DNA from: Bacillota bacterium
Lineage (GTDB): Bacteria > Bacillota > TC1
Reading direction: 5' to 3'
Length of the DNA stretch: 64,000 nt
Assembly (NCBI GenBank): GCA_028683955.1
Contig: JAQUGR010000001.1
Location: forward strand, 327,527-391,526
The notes beneath the pieces are model-generated. The model made no database searches and had not been told where the DNA came from. It saw nothing but the letters and a program-made list of their open reading frames with translations. The translations under genes and the position numbers were made by a program. The stretch's first letter is position 1. Each line of letters opens with the position of its first letter. This document shows, piece after piece, positions 17,748 to 26,756 of this stretch.

Positions 17748-18849
17748 TTTTGTGGTAACTGGTGGGAAAACTGGTGGACATATATATCCAGCCTTAGCAA
17801 TAGCAGAAATTTTAGAAAATGAATACAGCATAAAACCTTATTATATTGGTGCCAAAAATGGCATGGAATCTAAAATTTTAGAAAATGAGAAGATTACATT
17901 TTTTGGTTTAAACTTTGCACCTTTAGTGGGTATTTCTGGATTAAAAAAAATTAAATCTATTCTTATAAATATAGGTGGATTCTTTTCAAGTCTTTCTTTA
18001 CTCTTCAAATTAAAACCTAAATTAATTATAGGAACTGGTGGTTTTGTATCAGGACCTGTGTTAGCAGCTGCATTTGTCTTAAGAATTCCGATAATTATTC
18101 ACGAACAAAATGTTGCACCAGGTTTTACTAATAAAATTTTATCAAGAATAAGTAAAGAAATATGGATTACATTTAATGAAAGTTCTAAATACTTTCCAAA
18201 TAATAAAAGAAAAGTATTAACAGGAATGCCTCTAAGAAAAAACTTTCAGAAATTAATTAAAAAGGATTCTAAAAATTATTTTGGAATTTCTGAAGGTGAA
18301 AAAGTTTTATTGATTGCCGGTGGTAGTCAAGGTTCTAAATTAATTAATGATGCTGTTAAAAAATTATACACGAAAATAACACAGGATTTAGATATGGTAA
18401 TTATTCATATTACAGGATCCAGATTCTATGAAGAAATAATAAATAGTTTAAATGAAGAAGAAAGTAAATTAGTAAAATCAGGTAAGCTAATTATAAAAGA
18501 TTATATTAGTGAGATGGAACAAGCTTTAAATGCTTCAGAAATTATTATTTCAAGAGCAGGTGCAAGTTTTATTTGTGAATTAGTAGCGACAAAAAGTTAT
18601 AGTATATTAATTCCTATAAAAAAATCAGCCAGTAATCATCAATTGATGAATGCAAAAGCTATTGAAAAGTCTGGAATGGGTACAATTATTGAGGAAGATT
18701 ATTTAACTTCAGAATTGTTATATTCTACTTTATCTTCATTAAAACCTTTCAGATTTGATAACATTATAAGTAATAATGCAGGTATACTATATGGGGAAAA
18801 CACTAAAGATATAATAAGAAAGGAATCAGGTAAGTATTTAAATGAATAA
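17728..18849 (+). CDS. murG: Lipid II synthase MurG
   Basis: Peripheral membrane GT-B glycosyltransferase that adds GlcNAc to lipid I. 373 residues with the N-terminal glycine loop TGGKTGGHIYPALA, GFVSGP, IIHEQNVAPGFTNK, the donor-site stretch AGGSQGSKLIN, and SRAGASFICEL. The first loop reads GKTGGH where GGTGGH is usual, so the second glycine is replaced by Lys; the rest is standard. It overlaps both ftsW (20 bases) and murC (8 bases). Confidence 0.95.
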   Translation: MKIKSPNFVVTGGKTGGHIYPALAIAEILENEYSIKPYYIGAKNGMESKILENEKITFFGLNFAPLVGISGLKKIKSILINIGGFFSSLSLLFKLKPKLIIGTGGFVSGPVLAAAFVLRIPIIIHEQNVAPGFTNKILSRISKEIWITFNESSKYFPNNKRKVLTGMPLRKNFQKLIKKDSKNYFGISEGEKVLLIAGGSQGSKLINDAVKKLYTKITQDLDMVIIHITGSRFYEEIINSLNEEESKLVKSGKLIIKDYISEMEQALNASEIIISRAGASFICELVATKSYSILIPIKKSASNHQLMNAKAIEKSGMGTIIEEDYLTSELLYSTLSSLKPFRFDNIISNNAGILYGENTKDIIRKESGKYLNE

Positions 18850-20164
18850 TATACATTTTATAGGCATTGGTGGAACAGGCATGAGTGGACTAGCCAAAAT
18901 ATGCATAGAAAAAGGATTGAATGTAACTGGGTCAGATTTAAAAAATTCTGAAACTATACAAAAATTAAGAATATTAGGAGCTACTATAAAAATCGGACAC
19001 GATAAATTACCTGAAGGAACTACACTAGTAGTTTTTTCAACTGCAGTGTCAGAAAATAATTCTGAGATAATAGATGCTAAAAATAAAAATATACCATTAT
19101 GGCATAGAAGTGACATTTTAAGATTTGTTTCTGATGATAAAATAGTATATGGAGTTGCTGGAGCACATGGAAAAACTACAACTACAACAATGTTGGCTGA
19201 AATATTTGTTAGAGGAGAAAGAAATCCTAGTATAGCAGCAGGTGGAAAACTTGTTTTTGAAGGAGCTAATGGTAAATATGATTCAAAAGGAGATATATTT
19301 TTAGCTGAACTTGACGAAAGTGACGGTTCATTCTTGAAAATAAAAGTTGATACAGCAATCATTACCAATATTGATGACGATCATCTTGATTACTATACTA
19401 CTAAAGATAATATAGATAAAGCTTTTGCAGAATTTATTGAAAATGTTGAAGGCAAACTTATTGTAAATGGTCATGATAAAACTATAATGAGATTACTTAG
19501 TGGCAAATCCAATGTAATTACTTTTGGATTTAAGGATTGTGATTACACAATGGATGAAGTTCATGTTCAAAATTATAGAAATACAGCAAAAGCCTATTAT
19601 AAGGGGCAATATATTGGTACAATAAATATACCCTTACCTGGAAATCATAATTTGCAAAATGCTCTTGGTGCAATAGCTCTTGCCAGAGATAAAAAAATTG
19701 CTGATGATGTTATATTTAAAGCATTATCTACATTCCAAGGTGTTGGTAGAAGATTTGAAATAATTGGACAAAAAAAAGGCAGAACTATTGTAGATGATTA
19801 TGCACATCATCCAAAAGAAATAGAAGCTTTATTAAGTGGCGCAAAGTCTTTCGGTTATAAAAGAGTAATATGTATATTTCAACCGCATAGATATACTAGA
19901 ACTAAGCAACTTTACAATGATTTTGTTAAAGTTCTGAAAAATTCAGATATCTGTATTGTGAATACAATTTATAGTGCTGGTGAAAAAGTTATTGAGGGGA
20001 TAAACAGTCAGAACCTTGCTAAAGATATTGGCGGAATTTATATAGAAAATTTTAATGATATTGTGGACTATATATTAGAAAATAGTAATGAAGAAGATTT
20101 GATATTAACCATTGGTGCAGGTGATATTTGTGAAGTTGGAGAAATGATATTAAAGTCTTTATAG
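18842..20164 (+). CDS. murC: UDP-MurNAc:L-alanine ligase MurC
   Basis: Adds the first stem-peptide residue, L-alanine, to UDP-MurNAc. 440 residues with the N-terminal IHFIGIGGTGMSGLA loop, the ATP loop GVAGAHGKTTTT (the AHGKTTT form typical of MurC), DELDESDGSFL-like acidic motif (AELDESDGSF), TNIDDDHLDYY, VDDYAHHPKEI and FQPHRYTRT. Length is normal. murC sits before murB in the late part of the cluster. Confidence 0.96.
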   Translation: MNNIHFIGIGGTGMSGLAKICIEKGLNVTGSDLKNSETIQKLRILGATIKIGHDKLPEGTTLVVFSTAVSENNSEIIDAKNKNIPLWHRSDILRFVSDDKIVYGVAGAHGKTTTTTMLAEIFVRGERNPSIAAGGKLVFEGANGKYDSKGDIFLAELDESDGSFLKIKVDTAIITNIDDDHLDYYTTKDNIDKAFAEFIENVEGKLIVNGHDKTIMRLLSGKSNVITFGFKDCDYTMDEVHVQNYRNTAKAYYKGQYIGTINIPLPGNHNLQNALGAIALARDKKIADDVIFKALSTFQGVGRRFEIIGQKKGRTIVDDYAHHPKEIEALLSGAKSFGYKRVICIFQPHRYTRTKQLYNDFVKVLKNSDICIVNTIYSAGEKVIEGINSQNLAKDIGGIYIENFNDIVDYILENSNEEDLILTIGAGDICEVGEMILKSL

Positions 20165-20176
20165 GAGAATATATAA

Positions 20177-21088
20177 TTGGAAAGTTCTTTTGAAGGTATA
20201 AAAGAAATTTATAATGGTTTAATTGAAAATGATTATGACATAAGTAGTCTAATGTCCTGGAAAATTGGTGGTAAAGTTAGATGTATTGTTTTTCCAGAAG
20301 AAGAAAGTCAAATTATTAATCTTATTAACTATATAAATAATAATAATATTCCTTATTATATTATTGGCAAAGGGTCAAATATACTTTTTGGTAATAGTTA
20401 TTATAATGGACTAATAATATATTTAGGGAAGAAATTTAATTCATATAAATTACAAGAATTGCCCGATGGTTCTTTAATTACTTGTTCTAGTGGAATCTCA
20501 TTAGCCGAGTTAGGTAAAATTGCCAAAGATAATTTGCTGACTGGCTTTGAATTTTTAAGTTTTATACCAGGTTCTATTGGTGGAGCTATAATAACAAATG
20601 CCGAAGCACATAAACAATCTATTGGAGCAAACATTATTAGTGTTAAAGTTTTTGAAAATGGTATAATAAAAAAATATACAAATGAAATGTGTGAATTTAA
20701 TTATCGAACTTCCATATTTGAAAATATTCATAATCTTGTAATTTTATCAGTCGAATTAATGCTTAATAAAAGTTCTTTAAAAGAGATTACAAATAAAATG
20801 CAAATGGCTAAAGAATATAGATTAAATAAACAACCTAAAAAACCTAGCGCAGGAAGTGTCTTTAAAAATCCAAATCAAACTGCTGCAGGAAAAATCATTG
20901 ATGATATAGGTCTGAAAGGATTACAGAAAGGTGATGCAAGAATTTCTGAAATTCATGGTAATTTTATCTTAAATGAGAACAAAGCAACCAGTGAAGATGT
21001 TATATATTTGATAAATACTATTAGAGACAGAGTTAAACAGATATATGATTTGGATCTAAAGTTAGAAATTAAATTATTTAATTTATAG
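20177..21088 (+). CDS. murB: UDP-N-acetylenolpyruvoylglucosamine reductase MurB (type II)
   Basis: FAD enzyme that reduces the enolpyruvyl group to give UDP-MurNAc. 303 residues. Visible are the FAD-binding segment SWKIGGKVRCIVFP, GKGSNILF, FIPGSIGGAIITNAEAH, YRTSIF, and the short type II C-terminal domain with the catalytic Ser region PSAGSVFKNP and the Glu region EIHGNFILNE. TTG start behind AGGAG with an 8-base gap. It is the last gene of the first dcw transcript, ahead of the internal promoter at 21091. Confidence 0.95.
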   Translation: MESSFEGIKEIYNGLIENDYDISSLMSWKIGGKVRCIVFPEEESQIINLINYINNNNIPYYIIGKGSNILFGNSYYNGLIIYLGKKFNSYKLQELPDGSLITCSSGISLAELGKIAKDNLLTGFEFLSFIPGSIGGAIITNAEAHKQSIGANIISVKVFENGIIKKYTNEMCEFNYRTSIFENIHNLVILSVELMLNKSSLKEITNKMQMAKEYRLNKQPKKPSAGSVFKNPNQTAAGKIIDDIGLKGLQKGDARISEIHGNFILNENKATSEDVIYLINTIRDRVKQIYDLDLKLEIKLFNL

Positions 21089-21090
21089 GT

Positions 21091-21119
21091 TTGCTTATTT
21101 AACTTATAATTGCTATAAT
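21091..21119 (+). promoter_or_regulatory. Strong promoter before ftsQ-ftsZ
   Basis: TTGCTT (21091-21096), a 17-base spacer and TATAAT (21114-21119), the latter preceded by TGC as an extended -10. It stands in the only real gap of the dcw cluster and would give ftsQ-ftsZ their own supply, as often seen for ftsZ. Confidence 0.75.
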
Positions 21120-21151
21120 TACACTATATGTAGTAATATGGGGGGATAGTA

Positions 21152-21931
21152 ATTAAAAGAAATCAACAAGATGAGGAAAACAATGAGAAAAAATCTTCTA
21201 TCTTACAAAAAATAAAAAAATCGTTTCTTATGGTAATACTATTAACAACTTTAGGCTCATTATTGTATTTTGCTTTTTTTTCAAGTTATTTTAATATAGA
21301 AATTATTGAAGTAAAAGGCGTGTATTCCTTGGAACCAAGTTTGGTAGAAGAAATTGCTGATGTTAAGTTTGGCTCTAATTTATTTCTTCAAAATAATTGG
21401 TCTAAAGAAAATGCTATAAAAAAAGAATATTCAATAATAGATAATGTGAAAATAAAACAAGAACTACCTAACAAGGTGATTATAGAAATAACTGAAAAAA
21501 AACCTGAACTCGTACTGTTAAATAATGATAACTATGTATTTTTAGATAGTAAGGGTGAAGTTTTAAATATAAATGATAAATTAAACCAAAGTACAGCTCC
21601 AATTCTTACTGGTATTGAATTGCTTGGAACAATTAAAGAAGGGCAAGTTTTAGTAAAAAAAGAGATAAGAGCAGCGCTTCAATTTATTGTTAAAGTACCT
21701 GAGGACAAACAATATCTTATAAAGGAAATAAGAGTAGATGATTATGGAGTAGCCATTTATCCTACTGGGAGCTATAAGGTTATGGTTGGCGAAAATAGTG
21801 ATGTCCTCAAAAAAATTAGAACTTTAGAGACATTGTTAAGAGACAGTGCACTCTTAGGAAATACAATATACTATATTGACATTTCAAATCCAGATAAAAT
21901 TATTTTAAAAACCAAGGAGGGTATCTCGTGA
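21152..21931 (+). CDS. ftsQ: Cell division protein FtsQ/DivIB
   Basis: Bitopic divisome protein: a charged cytosolic tail, one membrane helix (from about residue 28, [17 protein letters not shown]) and an outer POTRA domain ([22 protein letters not shown]) followed by the FtsQ beta domain. The only ATG that gives an intact domain (21230) lies within the membrane helix and has no ribosome site. Upstream the frame stays open to TAA at 21134, and GGGGGGA at 21140-21146 sits right before ATA (21146) and ATT (21152). I therefore place the start at ATT 21152, giving 259 residues; this start is inferred. The gene overlaps ftsZ by 4 bases. Confidence 0.85.
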   Translation: MKRNQQDEENNEKKSSILQKIKKSFLMVILLTTLGSLLYFAFFSSYFNIEIIEVKGVYSLEPSLVEEIADVKFGSNLFLQNNWSKENAIKKEYSIIDNVKIKQELPNKVIIEITEKKPELVLLNNDNYVFLDSKGEVLNINDKLNQSTAPILTGIELLGTIKEGQVLVKKEIRAALQFIVKVPEDKQYLIKEIRVDDYGVAIYPTGSYKVMVGENSDVLKKIRTLETLLRDSALLGNTIYYIDISNPDKIILKTKEGIS

Positions 21932-23025
21932 TTGAATTTGAAGATGCGAATTTTAACAACTCAGCAAGTATTAAGGTAGTAGGAATAGGTGGCGGTGGTA
22001 ACAATGCCATCAATAGAATGATTGAAGCTGGTCTGCAAGGGGTAGACTTCATATCTATCAATACTGACGCTCAATCATTACAAAGCTCATTGGCAAACAA
22101 AAAAATACAAATTGGTAATAAGTTAACCAAAGGACTAGGCGCTGGAGCTAACCCTGAAATTGGTAAAGCAGCAGCAGATGAGAGTAAAGAAGAATTGTAC
22201 AAACTATTACAAGGAACTGATATGATTTTCATTACTGCTGGTATGGGTGGTGGTACTGGTACCGGAGCAGCACCAGTAGTAGCACAAATAGCTCGAGAAG
22301 TGGGTGCATTAACCATAGGTGTAGTAACTAAACCATTTTCCTTTGAAGGTAAAAAAAGAGAAGCGGCTGCAAGAGATGGTATAGAAAAACTTTCACAATA
22401 CGTTGACAGTTTGATTATTGTGCAAAATGATAAATTATTAGAATTAGCTGATAAAAGAACACCAATGTTGCAAGCTTTTAAAATGGCTGATGATATATTA
22501 AGACAAGGTGTACAGAGTATATCTGACTTAATTGTTATGCCTGCCCTTATTAATTTAGACTTCGCTGATGTAAGAACTATAATGTCAGAGAATGGTGCTG
22601 CTTTAATGGGTATAGGAAGATCAACTGGAGAAAACAGGGCTCAAGAAGCTGCTATTGCTTCAATATCAAGTGCTTTACTTGATACAAGCATTGATGGCGC
22701 TAAAGGTGTATTGTTGAATATTACTGGTGGCAATGATTTGACTCTTTATGAAGTTAATGAAATTGCAACAATTGTTACTGAAGCTTGTGATGCAGACGTT
22801 AATGTTATATTTGGAGCATCAATTGATCCTTCTATTGAAGATGAGGTTTCTGTAACAGTTATAGCAACAGGTTTTGAAGGTGAATTTTCTAGTATTAAAA
22901 GCAGACAGAAAAAGACAAAAAAAGAATTAGAAGAAGTGAAAGCAGCACAAGAATCTAATAAAGATGAAGAAAAAGACAAAGAAAGTTTGGACATAGTTTT
23001 TACTATTCCTAAATTTCTTGAATAA
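21928..23025 (+). CDS. ftsZ: Cell division GTPase FtsZ
   Basis: Tubulin-like GTPase that builds the division ring. 365 residues: [24 protein letters not shown], the tubulin signature [13 protein letters not shown], the T7 loop [11 protein letters not shown], then a short charged linker and a C-terminal peptide [11 protein letters not shown], the type that docks membrane anchors such as SepF or FtsA. GTG start, 7 bases after AAGGAGG. ftsA does not stand between ftsQ and ftsZ; sepF follows a few genes later. No sporulation sigma genes follow ftsZ. Confidence 0.98.
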   Translation: MIEFEDANFNNSASIKVVGIGGGGNNAINRMIEAGLQGVDFISINTDAQSLQSSLANKKIQIGNKLTKGLGAGANPEIGKAAADESKEELYKLLQGTDMIFITAGMGGGTGTGAAPVVAQIAREVGALTIGVVTKPFSFEGKKREAAARDGIEKLSQYVDSLIIVQNDKLLELADKRTPMLQAFKMADDILRQGVQSISDLIVMPALINLDFADVRTIMSENGAALMGIGRSTGENRAQEAAIASISSALLDTSIDGAKGVLLNITGGNDLTLYEVNEIATIVTEACDADVNVIFGASIDPSIEDEVSVTVIATGFEGEFSSIKSRQKKTKKELEEVKAAQESNKDEEKDKESLDIVFTIPKFLE

Positions 23026-23036
23026 GAGTTAGAGTT

Positions 23037-23513
23037 ATGCGTTGTGTGTATTGTAACAGTCCAGATTCAAAAGTTCTCGATTCTAGACCTGTTGAAGACG
23101 GAAATGGAATAAGACGAAGAAGAGAATGTATAGTGTGTAAAAAAAGGTTTACTACTTATGAAAAAGCTGAACAAGCACCTATAATTGTAATAAAAAAGAA
23201 TGGTAAAAGAGATTTATTTGATAAAGATAAATTGTTGAGAGGCATTCTTAAATCATGCCAAAAAACTAATGTAGGTTTTGAAGCTATAGAAAAAATGGTT
23301 GATGAAATTGAACGAGATTTGCATAATGTTGGTGAAAAAGAAATCAAAAGTGAATTAATTGGGCAAATGGTTATGAATCATCTTCAAAAACTAGATCCTG
23401 TTGCGTATGTACGTTTTGCATCAGTGTATAGAGAATTTAAAGATGTTGAAACTTTTAGAGAAGAAATCGAAAGTTTATTAAATACCAATAATAAAAAAAA
23501 TAGCCGCTCATAG
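23037..23513 (+). CDS. nrdR: Transcriptional repressor NrdR
   Basis: Zinc and nucleotide-binding repressor of ribonucleotide reductase genes. 158 residues: a zinc ribbon with C3, C6, C31 and C34 (RCVYCNS, CIVCKKRFTTYE), then an ATP-cone domain (IVIKKNGKRDLFDKDKLLRGI, VDEIERDL, DPVAYVRFASVY). Its stop codon lies in the loop of a terminator-like hairpin. It follows ftsZ after 11 bases. Confidence 0.96.
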   Translation: MRCVYCNSPDSKVLDSRPVEDGNGIRRRRECIVCKKRFTTYEKAEQAPIIVIKKNGKRDLFDKDKLLRGILKSCQKTNVGFEAIEKMVDEIERDLHNVGEKEIKSELIGQMVMNHLQKLDPVAYVRFASVYREFKDVETFREEIESLLNTNNKKNSRS

Positions 23514-23525
23514 AGCGGCTATTTT
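23497..23525 (+). terminator. Hairpin at the nrdR stop codon (terminator or attenuator)
   Basis: A 13-bp perfect stem (23497-23509 with 23513-23525, AAAATAGCCGCTC) with loop ATA, preceded by a run of As and ending in four Ts. The nrdR stop TAG spans 23511-23513, so the arms lie partly in coding sequence. The pgeF ribosome site AAGGAG follows at once, so leakage into pgeF is expected. Confidence 0.65.
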
Positions 23526-23536
23526 AAGGAGATATC

Positions 23537-24304
23537 ATGGATATTGTTTTATACGAAAACAAAAGGATGCTAATAAGTAGCAAACTTCAAAATATTGATT
23601 TCATAAAGCATATATTTGCTACTAGAGACTTTGGTAATCAAGGTCTGCATGTAGGTGATGATAAAAATGATGTTTTAAAAAATAGAATGATCCTAGCAAA
23701 TAGTATAGGTGTAAACTATGAAGATTTAATTTCAGTCCAACAAGTCCATGGAGATAAAGTAAAAACCATAACATTAGATGATTTGGGAAAAGGTGCAATA
23801 AATTATGATGATAGCTTAAAAGGATATGATGCTTTAATTACTAATATACCAAAATTACCACTTTTTGCATTTTATGCAGATTGTGTTCCTATATTTATAG
23901 TTGATCCAGTAAAAAAAGCAATCGGTATTGTTCATTCAGGTTGGAAAGGAACTTTATTAAATATTTCAGGTAATGTTATAGATAACATGATAAAAGAGTA
24001 CAAATCTGAACCAAAAGATCTAATAGCTATAATAGGCCCCCATATTCAAAGTTGCTGTTATGAAGTAAGTGATGAGATAATAAATCTATTTAATAGTGCT
24101 GGTTATAATATAGTTAATCAAATTATTAAAAATAGACTTGATTTAGGATTGATTGTAAAAAATCAATTAATAAAAAAAGGATTAAAGAATATTGAATTAG
24201 ATAATCATTGTACTGGTTGTGATTTGAATTTATTTTTTTCACATAGAAAAGAAAATGGACAAACTGGGAGAATGGCTGGTATTATTATGATAAAAGGAGA
24301 TTAA
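23537..24304 (+). CDS. pgeF: Laccase-domain (YfiH/PgeF, YlmD) protein
   Basis: Member of the polyphenol oxidase/YfiH family; members act as purine nucleoside phosphorylase/adenosine deaminase, and PgeF as a peptidoglycan editing factor. 255 residues with the metal-binding blocks VQQVHGDKV, FYADCVPIFIVDP, GIVHSGWKGTLLNI, GPHIQSCCYEV and FFSHRKENGQTGRMAGI. It opens the ylm-like series (pgeF, yggS, sepF), matching B. subtilis ylmD-ylmE-ylmF order downstream of ftsZ. Confidence 0.9.
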   Translation: MDIVLYENKRMLISSKLQNIDFIKHIFATRDFGNQGLHVGDDKNDVLKNRMILANSIGVNYEDLISVQQVHGDKVKTITLDDLGKGAINYDDSLKGYDALITNIPKLPLFAFYADCVPIFIVDPVKKAIGIVHSGWKGTLLNISGNVIDNMIKEYKSEPKDLIAIIGPHIQSCCYEVSDEIINLFNSAGYNIVNQIIKNRLDLGLIVKNQLIKKGLKNIELDNHCTGCDLNLFFSHRKENGQTGRMAGIIMIKGD

Positions 24305-24988
24305 ATGGATAATTTGAAAAATAATTTACAAATGATTAAAAATGATATTAAAGAAGCTTTAGCACAAGCTGGCAGAAAAGATGATGTCTTATTAGTTGGT
24401 GTTACAAAAACATTTCCAGTTGATGTGATAGAGGATAGTATTGAACATGATATTTTAGATGTTGGTGAAAATAAAGCACAAGAATTTATTGGAAAATATG
24501 ATATAATAAAAGATAGAGTAAATTGGCACTTTATTGGACACTTGCAAAAAAACAAGGTTAAATATCTAGTAGGTAAAGTTAAGCTCATACATTCTGTTGA
24601 TAGTATTGATTTAGCTAAAGAAATTTCTAAAAGAAGTGAAAAAATAGGGATTGTACAAGATATTTTGATAGAAGTTAATATATCTGGTGAAGAGAGTAAA
24701 TTTGGAATTACAAAGGATAATATTAAAGATTTACTAATTAATATTTCGAATTTTAAAGGTGTTAGGGTAAGAGGATTAATGACAATGGCACCAAATGCAG
24801 ATGATGAGTTATTAGTTAGAAATGTTTTTAAAAACCTTAGATTATTGAAAGAGGATATTTCCCATATGAATATTTCTAATATCTATATGGATTATCTTTC
24901 AATGGGAATGAGTCAAGACTACAAATTAGCAATCTTAGAAGGTGCTAATATTATAAGAGTAGGTTCCTTGTTATATGGAAAGAGATAA
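24305..24988 (+). CDS. PLP homeostasis protein YggS/YlmE
   Basis: Pyridoxal-phosphate-binding protein of the YggS/PROSC family, thought to buffer PLP rather than catalyse a reaction. 227 residues in a TIM-barrel pattern: LLVGVTKTFPVDVI (the PLP lysine lies in this first strand), VGENKAQEF, WHFIGHLQKNKVKY, VNISGEESKFGI, RGLMTMAP, LSMGMSQDYKLAI and IRVGSLLYG. It starts directly after pgeF behind AAGGAG. Confidence 0.93.
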   Translation: MDNLKNNLQMIKNDIKEALAQAGRKDDVLLVGVTKTFPVDVIEDSIEHDILDVGENKAQEFIGKYDIIKDRVNWHFIGHLQKNKVKYLVGKVKLIHSVDSIDLAKEISKRSEKIGIVQDILIEVNISGEESKFGITKDNIKDLLINISNFKGVRVRGLMTMAPNADDELLVRNVFKNLRLLKEDISHMNISNIYMDYLSMGMSQDYKLAILEGANIIRVGSLLYGKR

Positions 24989-25002
24989 TAGGAGGGGTTA
25001 AA

Positions 25003-25473
25003 ATGATAGAAAGAATTAAAGGTTATTTTTCTAAAGATGAAGAGTATGAAGATGGAGATTATGAGGAGTATGAAGAAGAAGATGATGACTCTGAAGATGA
25101 TTATGATTACGATGATGAACCTGAAAAAAGCGAAGATCTAGGTGGTTTTGGCGATGATCTTTTTAAAAAGGATAATAAAAAGAAATTGTCTGTAGTTTTA
25201 ATGAGCCCAGATACTTTTAACGATTCAATAAGGATATCAGATGAATTAAAGAGGAATAAGATGGTTATTGTAAATCTTGAAGATATTGATTTTGAAGAAG
25301 CTAGAAAAATAGTAGATTTTGTTAGTGGAACAGTTTATGCTTTAGGCGGTTCAATTAATAAGATTAGCAGTAAAATTGTTGCTTTTTCACCAATATTTGT
25401 AGATGTTCAAAATACTATAACAGTTAGAAGAAAAGATAAAGGTATGGATATACCGAATTTTAGAAAAATTTAG
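25003..25473 (+). CDS. sepF: Cell division protein SepF
   Basis: FtsZ-associated protein that bends and anchors the Z ring at the membrane. 156 residues: an N-terminal membrane-binding helix (MIERIKGYFSK), a strongly acidic low-complexity stretch (about 12-50, mostly Asp, Glu, Tyr), then the compact SepF domain (VVLMSPDTFNDSI, IVNLEDIDFEEARKIVDFVSG, FSPIFVDV). Since ftsA is missing from its usual place, SepF is the only visible FtsZ anchor here. Confidence 0.95.
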   Translation: MIERIKGYFSKDEEYEDGDYEEYEEEDDDSEDDYDYDDEPEKSEDLGGFGDDLFKKDNKKKLSVVLMSPDTFNDSIRISDELKRNKMVIVNLEDIDFEEARKIVDFVSGTVYALGGSINKISSKIVAFSPIFVDVQNTITVRRKDKGMDIPNFRKI

Positions 25474-25485
25474 TGAGGTGTTGAT

Positions 25486-26289
25486 TTGAATATTGGATTT
25501 ATTGGCTCAGGTAATATGTCTGAAGCTATAATTTCAGGTATGATTGCCAAAGGATTTCAGGTGAAAAATCTTTATATTCTTGATGTTAATAAAGACAGAA
25601 TTGATTATATGACAAATCGTTACAAGGTTCATTCACCAAATGCTGAAGTTTTTTTTAGTAAATCTGAAGTTCTAATTATTGCTGTTAAACCTCAAGTTAT
25701 ATCTAATGTTCTATTATCTTATAAAAAATTTATTAAAAAAGAACATTTGTTAATATCAATTGCAGCGGGAATAACAATTGAAAATATTGCAGAATTAACT
25801 GGTATAGATAAAATAATTAGAGTTATGCCTAATACACCAGCTTTAATTTCAATGGGTATATCTGCGATTACGTTTAGAAGTCAAGAAATTAAAGAGCATG
25901 AAAAACAAATAGTTGAAAAAATAATGGGATCGATTGGTGAATATGTTTGGGTTGATGAACAAAATATGAATGGAGTTACTGCTTTAAGTGGTAGTGGACC
26001 AGCATACATCTACAGATTTATTGAAGCTTTAATTGATGGTGGTATTCAGGTTGGACTTTCTAGAGAATTATCTAGAAAATTAGTTATAGAAACTGTAATT
26101 GGAAGTACTATGTTATTAAAACAAACAAATAAAAGTCCAAAAGAATTAGAAAGCCAGGTTACATCACCTGGAGGAACGACTGTTCACGGCTTAGATGAGA
26201 TGGAGAAAAATAATTTTTCCCCATCAGTTATAGAAGGCGTTAAATCAGCATATTTAAGAGCTATAGAATTGGGTAATGAAAATAAATAA
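25486..26289 (+). CDS. proC: Pyrroline-5-carboxylate reductase
   Basis: Last step of proline synthesis, reducing pyrroline-5-carboxylate with NAD(P)H. 267 residues: Rossmann start NIGFIGSGNMSEAIISGM, VKPQVI, ISIAAGITIE, RVMPNTPALISMGISA, the signature ALSGSGPAYIYRFIEALIDGG and VTSPGGTTVHGLD. TTG start at 25486 after GAGGTG. Its place between sepF and divIVA is common in Firmicutes. Confidence 0.96.
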   Translation: MNIGFIGSGNMSEAIISGMIAKGFQVKNLYILDVNKDRIDYMTNRYKVHSPNAEVFFSKSEVLIIAVKPQVISNVLLSYKKFIKKEHLLISIAAGITIENIAELTGIDKIIRVMPNTPALISMGISAITFRSQEIKEHEKQIVEKIMGSIGEYVWVDEQNMNGVTALSGSGPAYIYRFIEALIDGGIQVGLSRELSRKLVIETVIGSTMLLKQTNKSPKELESQVTSPGGTTVHGLDEMEKNNFSPSVIEGVKSAYLRAIELGNENK

Positions 26290-26306
26290 TTGTTTGGAGG
26301 ATAGAC

Positions 26307-26756
26307 ATGCAAATAACACCAGAAGTAATTGAAAGCAAAGAATTTAAGACTAGTTTAAGAGGATATGATAAGAAGGATGTAGATATTTTTCTAGATGAAA
26401 TTATTGAAGAACTTGAAGATGTTTTAAACAAAAATCAAAAACTTAAGGAAGAAAAAGATATTCTTTTAAATCAATTAGCGCATTATAAAAAGAAAGAAAA
26501 TGAATTGAATGAAACACTATTAAAAGCACAAGAGTCAGCAGATAAACTTATAGCTAGAGCTAAAGTGGATTATGAAGCGAAAATGGAAAAAGCTAATAGT
26601 ATGTTGCAAAACGCGAATGTTGATAAGTATGAACAAGGTAAAAAACTTGAAGAAAAATATAACACATTAAAAATGAAATACTTAAAATATAGAAATTCAA
26701 TTAAAAATGATTTAAGAAAACAATTAGAAATATTAGATAGAGATATCGTCGAATAA
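26307..26756 (+). CDS. divIVA: DivIVA-like cell division protein
   Basis: Curvature-sensing coiled-coil protein that marks poles and septa. 149 residues, with the DivIVA N-terminal signature (TPEVIESKEFKTSLRGYDKKDVDIFLDE split around residues 4-33) that holds the membrane-binding loop, then a continuous coiled coil to about residue 145. Length is near that of B. subtilis DivIVA. The gene stands between proC and ileS, as in many Firmicutes. Confidence 0.92.
   Translation: MQITPEVIESKEFKTSLRGYDKKDVDIFLDEIIEELEDVLNKNQKLKEEKDILLNQLAHYKKKENELNETLLKAQESADKLIARAKVDYEAKMEKANSMLQNANVDKYEQGKKLEEKYNTLKMKYLKYRNSIKNDLRKQLEILDRDIVE

Noticed and set aside
17756..17776. MurG glycine loop reading GKTGGH as a sign of a non-functional enzyme
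   Set aside because: All other MurG motifs are intact and variants of this loop are, as far as I recall, found in clostridial MurG, so it is recorded only in the gene entry.
18838..19368. 176-residue open frame on the - strand inside murC
   Set aside because: It lies entirely over the strongly conserved murC coding sequence, has no ribosome site and reads as low-complexity hydrophobic protein: a shadow of the real gene.
21230..21232. ATG 21230 as start of ftsQ
   Set aside because: It would remove the cytosolic tail and cut into the membrane helix, and no ribosome site precedes it.
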